DNA from: Actinomycetota bacterium
Lineage (GTDB): Bacteria; Actinomycetota; Thermoleophilia; Gaiellales; Gaiellaceae
Length of the DNA stretch: 5,773 nucleotides
Assembly (NCBI GenBank): GCA_013812265.1
Contig: JACCTQ010000154.1
Span: 1 to 5,773, forward strand
Direction: 5' to 3'
Positions 1 to 5,773 of this stretch are shown in pieces (within the stretch, counting starts at the first letter, position 1; each line of letters begins with the position of its first letter). Under the pieces are notes generated by a model, which worked only from the letters and a program-made list of their open reading frames with translations, did not search any database and had not been told where the DNA came from. The translations under genes were made by a program, and so were the position numbers.

Positions 1-61
1 CGCCGCGCAGTTCGCTACGGACGTGGGGAGGAGCTTTCGGGTCGCCCATGAACATCGATTT

Positions 62-84
62 GGACGGATTCCTTGGCTCCGTCC
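62..84. repeat. Inverted repeat overlapping the -35 of the first gene's promoter
   Basis: Perfect 7-bp arms GGACGGA (62-68) and TCCGTCC (78-84) enclose a 9-nt loop, seen directly in the sequence. The proposed -35 hexamer (73-78) starts in the loop and runs into the right arm, so the repeat could be an operator bound by a dimeric repressor. It could instead be the end hairpin of an unseen gene to the left, but there is no T-run after it. Its function is inferred only. Confidence 0.45.
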
Positions 85-101
85 GCGAAACACGTGATAC
101 T
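73..101 (+). promoter_or_regulatory. Sigma70-like promoter for the small membrane protein gene
   Basis: TTGGCT (73-78) and GATACT (96-101) are separated by 17 bp, and each matches 4 of 6 consensus bases (TTGACA / TATAAT). Transcription would start near 107-109, giving a leader of about 26 nt that includes the AAAGGAGAGG ribosome binding site at 121-130. The spacing and position fit the gene at 134. No other promoter candidate stands out in 1-133. Confidence 0.5.
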
Positions 102-117
102 GCGCCAACCCGGCGCA
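101..117. repeat. Short inverted repeat at the predicted transcription start
   Basis: TGCGCC (101-106) pairs with GGCGCA (112-117) around the loop AACCC, a perfect 6-bp stem. It lies between the -10 box and the ribosome binding site. It may be an operator half-site pair, or a partial 5'-leader hairpin if transcription starts early enough. GC-rich DNA gives stems of this size by chance fairly often. Confidence 0.35.
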
Positions 118-133
118 ACGAAAGGAGAGGTAC

Positions 134-391
134 ATGTCCACAACACCCACGGAGGGGAGTGACCGGCCGAGCTACGGCTACTCCGGCGGAGCGGCAAACA
201 TGGCGCGGAACATGCCGATTCCGGTGAACTCGGAGCTCGTCGTCTGGCTCCTCGTCTGGCTGATCCTCGTCCTCATCTGGCTGTTCGACGACGACATCGG
301 CTCAGGCGAGTTCGGGACGTGGACAGTCGCACTGACCTTCGGGTATCTCATCAGCCGCGGAATCGCCAAGGCGAGCAGGGTCAACGAGTAA
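134..391 (+). CDS. Small two-helix membrane protein, function unknown
   Basis: The gene encodes 85 residues. I do not recognise a family. The ATG at 134 is preceded by AAAGGAGAGG (121-130), an excellent ribosome binding site at normal spacing, which fixes the start. Residues 1-33 are polar and rich in Gly, Ser and Thr. Residues 35-51 form a very hydrophobic helix rich in Trp, Leu and Val, followed by an acidic DDD turn (52-54). Residues 61-75 form a second, milder hydrophobic helix, and the tail (76-85) is short and basic. The basic end suggests that the C-terminus is cytoplasmic, and with two helices the N-terminus would be too. There is no signal-peptidase site or lipobox. It appears monocistronic, with its own promoter at 73-101, and it converges on purF with a 23-bp gap. 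Nothing links it functionally to purine synthesis. That it is a real gene is well supported by the RBS, the promoter and the membrane pattern. Confidence 0.8.
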   Translation: MSTTPTEGSDRPSYGYSGGAANMARNMPIPVNSELVVWLLVWLILVLIWLFDDDIGSGEFGTWTVALTFGYLISRGIAKASRVNE

Positions 392-414
392 GGCCTCGAG
401 GGACCTGCGCTAGC

Positions 415-1844
415 CTAGGACCGAGGTCGAACTGGGGCGGCCGGCGGCGTTACGCCTCCGGCCGCACCTACGAGTGCGCGCTCGAAGCTCAGCTTGGAGG
501 GCGTTCTCCTTGGGATGGAGGTCGGGTAGCTCCCCGTCAAGCAGGCGCGGCAAAAAGCGGTCGCCGGGAGCGAAGTGGCGTCCTGCAGCCCTTCTAGCGA
601 GAGGTACGCCAGCGAGCTCGCCCCGATGTGCTCCCGCACTTCCTCGAGCGTCCGGTGGCCGGCGATCAGGTCGCTTTCGTCGGCTATGTCGACACCGTAG
701 AAGCACGGCGACACGACGGCCGGACACGAGATGCGAACGTGCACCTCGTCCGCGCCGGCCTCGAACAGCATCGCGACGATCTGACGCATCGTGGAGCCGC
801 GGACGATCGAGTCGTCTACCACCACCACGCGCCGCCCTGACACGTCGGGCAGCGGATTGAACTTCAACCTCACACCCTGCTCGCGCAGGTACTGGTCGGG
901 CTCGATGAACGTCCGCGCGACGTAGCGGTTCTTGATCAACCCCTCGTTGAACGGGATGCCCGAGGCACGTGCGAAGCCGATCGCGGCCGGTGTCCCGGAA
1001 TCCGGGACGGGCATGACGAGGTCTCCAGTCGCCGGCGCCTCGCGCGCGAGGCGCTCGCCCATCCGGACACGAGTGCCGTGCACCTCGACGCCGTCGAGGC
1101 AGGAGTCGGGCCGGGCGAGGTAGACCAGCTCGAAGATGCACCGCGCCGCGCGGCGCTGAGGAACGGCCGGAAACGCTTCGAGGTCGCCTCCATCCACCGT
1201 GACGAGCTCGCCCGGTGCGAGCTCGCGGACGAGATCCGCGCCGACGAGGTCGAGCGAGCAGGATTCCGAGGCGAGCACCCAGTCGCCGTCCAGGCGTCCG
1301 AGACAAAGGGGCCGGAACCCATGCGGGTCACGAAAACCGAGGAGCTTGCCCTCCGCCAAGGCGACCACGGAGTACGCGCCCTCCAGCTGCGCCATGGTGT
1401 GGGCGGTCGCCTCCTCGACACTTCCCTCCTGCCGCGCGAGCAAAGCCGCGATGACCTCGGTGTCGGACGTCGATCCCAGCTTGACGCCGTCATCTGCGAG
1501 TTCCCGGCGTAGCTCGGCGGCGTTCGTGAGATTGCCGTTGTGGGCTATGGCGACGGTCCGCGCCCGCCCGTGCTGGACGAGCGGCTGCGCGTTGGCCCAT
1601 CTCGCCGACCCTGTCGTCGAGTAGCGGGTGTGGCCGATCGCGACGTCGCCGTGAAGACCGCGAAGCTTCTCCTCGGAGAACACCTGCGCCACCAGCCCCA
1701 TGTCCCGCAGGGCCGTGACGCGCCCGCGCTCCCACACCGCGATCCCGGCCGACTCCTGTCCGCGGTGCTGGAGTGCGAAGAGCCCGAAATAGGCCAGACG
1801 CGCCACATCCCGGTCGCGCGAGTGGATGCCGAACACGCCGCACA

Positions 1845-1845
<1 letters not shown>
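415..1845 (-). CDS. purF: Amidophosphoribosyltransferase (PurF), Fe-S type
   Basis: Cytosolic enzyme of the first committed step of purine synthesis: PRPP plus glutamine gives 5-phosphoribosylamine, glutamate and pyrophosphate. It has 476 residues, normal for the family. The N-terminal Ntn-hydrolase glutaminase domain starts MCGVFGI, with Cys2 as nucleophile, Arg74 in HTRYST, Asn103-Gly104 in HNGN and Asp128 in STSDTE. The C-terminal phosphoribosyltransferase domain carries the PRPP loop VVVDDSIVRGST (341-352). Cys236, Cys381, Cys432 and Cys435 match the four [4Fe-4S] ligands of the Bacillus-type enzyme (RCIFE, PCFYG, FCRAC contexts). The ATG at 1845 shares its A with the purL stop (TGATG), implying translational coupling; no strong Shine-Dalgarno is seen. 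The frame stays open upstream, but Cys2 must become the N-terminus, so this start is right. The last ~40 residues are a Pro/Ala/Arg-rich tail overlying a GC hairpin. Identification is very secure. Confidence 0.97.
437..465. terminator. Strong GC hairpin in the purF 3' end; candidate bidirectional terminator
   Basis: GCGGCCGG (437-444) pairs perfectly with CCGGCCGC (458-465). After one C/T mismatch (445/457), GGCG (446-449) pairs with CGCC (453-456) around a TTA loop. This gives 12 paired bases in a compact stem. It lies 46 nt past the stop of the rightward gene and inside the last codons of leftward purF. No T-run follows on either strand, so it is not a classical intrinsic terminator. U-tract-less hairpins are proposed as terminators in actinobacteria, and the position between convergent genes fits. 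The role is inferred. Confidence 0.5.
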
Positions 1846-3947
<2,102 letters not shown>

Positions 3948-4028
3948 AGGAACGAGTCTACTGCCGCGGGCGGACGCTCACCGTCCCACCCGCCGCGCAG
4001 CCCCAGATGGGCTAGGTAGCCTCGATCG
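3948..4028. promoter_or_regulatory. Divergent promoter region between purL and the transporter gene
   Basis: This 81-bp spacer must hold the start signals for both directions. Leftward, TAGACT (3960-3955) is a TANNNT-type -10 box whose end is 7 nt from the CTG at 3947. Rightward, TAGCCT (4017-4022) is a weaker TANNNT box whose end is 6 nt from the GTG at 4029. Both would give leaderless or nearly leaderless messages, common in actinobacteria. Neither has a clear -35, and neither start has a good Shine-Dalgarno. An AGCCC/GGGCT inverted repeat with a 5-nt loop sits at 3999-4013. The hexamers are seen; their use is inferred. Confidence 0.35.
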
Positions 4029-4934
4029 GTGGCCCGCAGCTACCTCTGGATGCTCTCGTTCCTCGCTGCTGTCTGGGGAGCTTCCTACCTCTTCATAAAG
4101 GTCGCAGTAGCGGACATCGAACCGGCCCCGATGATGTTTCTCCGGCTCGTGCTCGCGGGTGCGCTCCTGCTGCCTTTCACGCTCGTTCGCACCGGTCCCC
4201 GGTACGGCCTCGCCGAGCTCCGGCGTGCTGCGCGGCCCGGCCTCGCTCTCGGCATAGTCAACGCGGCGCTTCCGTTCACGCTGATCGCGTGGGGCGAGAA
4301 GCACATCGACTCCGGCGTCGCAGCGATCGCAAATGCGACCGTGCCGCTCTTCGTGGTGCTTCTGGCCATCAGATTCCGGCCCAGCGAACGCGCGAAGGGC
4401 GGGCGGCTGGTGGGCATCCTGCTCGGTCTCGTCGGCGTCGCGGTCCTCGCCGGAGCGCAGCCCGACGGCGGATGGGCGGCAGTGGCGGGGACGCTCGCCG
4501 TCGTCGTCGCGTCGGTCTCTTACGCCGCGGGAAGCCTGTACGGGCAGCGGACGGTGGCCGAGATCTCAGGCCCGGTGCTCGCGACGGCGTCCATGATCGG
4601 TGGAGCGCTGGTGCTGCTGCCGTTCGCCGCCGCCCAGGTGCCGGATGCCATGCCGGGCTGGTCGGCGTTGGCCTCGGTGGCCGCGCTCGGAGTGCTCGGC
4701 ACCGCGCTCGCGCAGCTCGTCCTCTTTCGCATGCTCCGGCTGCACGGTTCGTCCCGCACGAGCCTGGTGACGTTCCTGCTCCCGCCGACCGCGCTGTTGT
4801 ACGGAGCTCTCTTTCTCGACGAGCCGCTGACGCTCGCGGCCCTCAGCGGTCTGGCGCTCATACTCGCCGGTGTGGCGCTCGGGTCCGGAGCCGCAAGGCC
4901 GCCGTGGCGCAGTGCGGTCGCCGAGTCGTCGTGA
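4029..4934 (+). CDS. EamA-family (drug/metabolite transporter superfamily) permease
   Basis: An inner-membrane carrier of 301 residues, typical for the ten-helix DMT/EamA family, which exports metabolites, amino acids or drugs; the substrate cannot be read from sequence. About ten hydrophobic segments are visible, near 6-24, 33-53, 70-88, 97-114, 127-143, 149-169, 183-201, 212-233, 243-262 and 268-287. The two EamA repeats show their usual marks: WGASYLFIKVA (16-26) plus ANATVPLFVVLLA (101-113) in the first half, and SYAAGSLYGQR (164-174) plus TFLLPPTALLYGALFLDEPL (248-267) in the second. The GTG at 4029 is the first possible start after an in-frame TAG (4017-4019). Ribosome binding there is weak, so a leaderless message or the Met8 start (4050) remain options. 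It runs divergently from purL and overlaps the downstream acetyltransferase by 4 bp, forming a two-gene operon. The family is secure. Confidence 0.92.
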   Translation: MARSYLWMLSFLAAVWGASYLFIKVAVADIEPAPMMFLRLVLAGALLLPFTLVRTGPRYGLAELRRAARPGLALGIVNAALPFTLIAWGEKHIDSGVAAIANATVPLFVVLLAIRFRPSERAKGGRLVGILLGLVGVAVLAGAQPDGGWAAVAGTLAVVVASVSYAAGSLYGQRTVAEISGPVLATASMIGGALVLLPFAAAQVPDAMPGWSALASVAALGVLGTALAQLVLFRMLRLHGSSRTSLVTFLLPPTALLYGALFLDEPLTLAALSGLALILAGVALGSGAARPPWRSAVAESS

Positions 4935-5491
4935 GTGCCCACCTGGCCGGCGAGGGCTTTCGGCTGCGGCCGGCCGGGGAAGGCGACGCCGACTTCCTCT
5001 TGGAGCTGTTGCAACACGAGGACGTCGAGCCGTTCATCGCGGCGGTTCGACCGAAAGATCGAGCAGCCGTCCTCGCGGAGATCGAGGAGTCGCGCGCATC
5101 GCCACGCGAGCATGGCCGCTGGGTGATCGAGGTGACAGACGGCGCGGCTTGGCACCGTGCGGGGGCGCTCGGCTTCGACGTGGCCAACAGGCGCAGCCGC
5201 ATCGCTCGTCTCGGCGGTCTTGCGGTACATCCGGAATTTCGTGGCAGGCGACTTGCCGACAACGCGGCGCAGGCTCTACAGCGACACTTGCTTCGAGAGC
5301 TCGGTTTTCATCGCCTGGAGCTCGAATGCTACGGCTTCAACGAACGTGCCATCGAGCATGCCGAGCGATCGGGGTTCGTCCGCGAAGGAGTGAAGCGAAA
5401 GGCCTACTGGCGCCACGGCGACTGGGTTGACGGGGTCCTGTTCGGCATGCTGGAGGAGGACTTCGCCGCGCGCGAGTCCGAGGCGTCCTAA
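4931..5491 (+). CDS. GNAT-family N-acetyltransferase (RimJ/RimL-like)
   Basis: A 186-residue cytosolic acetyl-CoA-dependent acetyltransferase of normal single-domain length. The N-terminal strand FRLRPAGEGDADFLLELL (10-27) is the usual RimJ/RimL-type opening. Motif A, GGLAVHPEFRGRRLADNA (95-112), forms the acetyl-CoA pyrophosphate loop, with Arg107 where many relatives have Gly (RGRGLA). LGFHRLELECYGFNERAIEHA (within 124-144) followed by SGFVREGVKRKAYWRHGDW (147-165) is the family's C-terminal signature, with Asn137, Tyr159 and the GF(V)xEG turn. The acceptor may be a protein N-terminus, an amino acid, a polyamine or a drug; this cannot be resolved here. The GTG start at 4931 overlaps the transporter stop as GTGA, which fixes the start and implies translational coupling. 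Being tied to an exporter, the two could act on one compound, for example by acetylating and exporting it, but that is inference. The frame is also open upstream through the transporter gene, which is a GC artefact and not a fusion. Confidence 0.93.
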   Translation: MSAHLAGEGFRLRPAGEGDADFLLELLQHEDVEPFIAAVRPKDRAAVLAEIEESRASPREHGRWVIEVTDGAAWHRAGALGFDVANRRSRIARLGGLAVHPEFRGRRLADNAAQALQRHLLRELGFHRLELECYGFNERAIEHAERSGFVREGVKRKAYWRHGDWVDGVLFGMLEEDFAARESEAS

Positions 5492-5549
5492 AACTGCTGT
5501 TTTCTCCGTCGGTCCCGAGTTGTTTGGCGTTTGTAAGTCTGCAGTTTTC
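5490..5549. repeat. Repeated CTGCWGTTTTC element upstream of the secreted-protein promoter
   Basis: CTGCTGTTTTC (5494-5504) and CTGCAGTTTTC (5539-5549) form a direct repeat with one mismatch, 45 bp apart. In addition AAAACTGC (5490-5497) and GCAGTTTT (5541-5548) form a perfect 8-bp inverted repeat, and AAAAC/GTTTT (5490-5503) makes a small hairpin with a TGCT loop. The block lies just upstream of the -35 at 5564 in locally AT-rich DNA. It may be a regulator site. A weak terminator after the acetyltransferase gene is possible; the GC content of the short hairpin is too low for a strong one. Confidence 0.4.
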
Positions 5550-5563
5550 GGCTAGGAAAAGGC

Positions 5564-5591
5564 TTGACTGGCGTTGAGGAATTTGTAGGAT
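5564..5591 (+). promoter_or_regulatory. Near-consensus sigma70 promoter for the exported protein gene
   Basis: TTGACT (5564-5569) matches 5 of 6 bases of TTGACA. TAGGAT (5586-5591) matches 4 of 6 of TATAAT, and the spacer is 16 bp. Transcription would begin near 5597-5599, leaving a leader of about 66 nt before the ATG at 5664. It is the strongest promoter-like pair in the window and lies in its most AT-rich stretch. Confidence 0.65.
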
Positions 5592-5648
5592 TCGGCGGTG
5601 GTGCCTAACCTCACTGCACGTCGCATGGCGTATCCGCACATCACACCC

Positions 5649-5657
5649 AAGGAGGGG
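5649..5657 (+). promoter_or_regulatory. Perfect Shine-Dalgarno for the exported protein
   Basis: AAGGAGGGG ends 6 nt before the ATG at 5664. It is the best ribosome binding site in the window, and it fixes the start of the truncated gene. Together with the strong promoter it suggests a highly expressed product. Confidence 0.8.
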
Positions 5658-5663
5658 TCTCAT

Positions 5664-5773
5664 ATGGACGTCGCAAGACGCCTGAAGTTCGGCCTCGTGG
5701 CGCTCGGCGCAGTCCTGGTGTCTGCCTTTACGGCAGCTCCGGCGCTCGCCGACACACAGCCCGATCCCACCCA
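5664..5773 (+). CDS. Exported protein with Sec signal peptide, 3' end outside window
   Basis: Only the first 36 codons are present. Residues 1-8 (MDVARRLK) are the positively charged n-region. Residues 9-23 are the hydrophobic core (FGLVALGAVLVSAFT). AAPALA (24-29) ends in an A-L-A signal peptidase I site, so the mature protein should begin DTQPDPT at residue 30. No lipobox cysteine and no twin-arginine motif of the full consensus is visible; the RR at 5-6 lacks the usual following residues, so the Sec route is more likely. Nothing about mature function can be read. The gene has its own promoter (5564-5591), a 66-nt leader and a perfect RBS, so it is independent of the acetyltransferase gene upstream. 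Confidence 0.85.
   Translation, partial: MDVARRLKFGLVALGAVLVSAFTAAPALADTQPDPT

Noticed and set aside
1..51. Possible tail of a plus-strand gene ending in TGA at 49-51
   Set aside because: Only 16 codons are visible, with no motif; other frames are open too, so it cannot be distinguished from chance.
15..197. 60-codon minus-strand frame at the left edge
   Set aside because: It lies opposite the promoter and start of the membrane-protein gene, with no RBS or recognisable content.
48..227. ATG at 48 opening a 59-codon plus-strand frame, with GGGGAGGAG at 25-33 upstream
   Set aside because: The spacer of 14 nt is too long, the frame runs out of phase through the well-supported gene at 134, and the product is Arg/Thr-rich.
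394..419. Short palindromes CCTCGAGG and CCTAGG in the convergent gap
   Set aside because: They are perfect but tiny, without loop or T-run; too weak to call as terminators or sites.
410..1306. Long minus-strand frame overlapping purF in another phase
   Set aside because: It is extremely Arg-rich with no motifs, and purF explains the strand.
4289..4930. Open frame joining the acetyltransferase to an upstream 214-residue Arg-rich segment
   Set aside because: The segment lies wholly within the transporter gene in another frame and has shadow-type composition; the GTGA overlap supplies a clean start at 4931.

Overview
The window reads as chromosomal DNA from a high-GC bacterium, most likely an actinobacterium. 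The signs are strong G/C preference at third codon positions, GTG starts, a small-type PurL that needs separate PurQ and PurS, and an Fe-S-type PurF. Assignment below phylum (for example the Thermoleophilia) would be a guess. There are no RNA genes, CRISPR arrays, insertion sequences or phage genes, and I do not see an undescribed multi-gene system. The interesting signals are in gene starts, intergenic DNA and hairpins.

Layout from left to right. Positions 1-133 hold no gene I can support, but carry a good sigma70-like promoter framed by two inverted repeats. The promoter drives a small two-helix membrane protein of unknown function (134-391, +). Only 23 bp later it meets the convergent end of a purine biosynthesis pair on the minus strand. 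purL (start near 3947, end 1845) encodes the small FGAM synthetase subunit. purF (1845-415) encodes amidophosphoribosyltransferase. The purL stop and purF start share one base (TGATG), so the two are almost certainly co-transcribed and translationally coupled. PurF makes phosphoribosylamine in the first committed step of IMP synthesis; PurL converts FGAR to FGAM in the fourth. Partners purQ, purS and purM are not in the window. A strong GC hairpin lies inside the last codons of purF, facing the convergent gene.

An 81-bp divergent spacer (3948-4028) separates purL from a rightward pair: a ten-helix EamA/DMT-family transporter (4029-4934) and a GNAT acetyltransferase (4931-5491), overlapping by 4 bp (GTGA). 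The purL reading frame has no ATG, GTG or TTG between its upstream in-frame stop and its essential N-terminal motif, so either CTG is the start or the 5' end is altered.

Positions 5492-5663 are a relatively AT-rich intergenic stretch with a repeated CTGCWGTTTTC element, a near-consensus sigma70 promoter and a perfect ribosome binding site. They lead into the first 36 codons of an exported protein that runs off the right edge.
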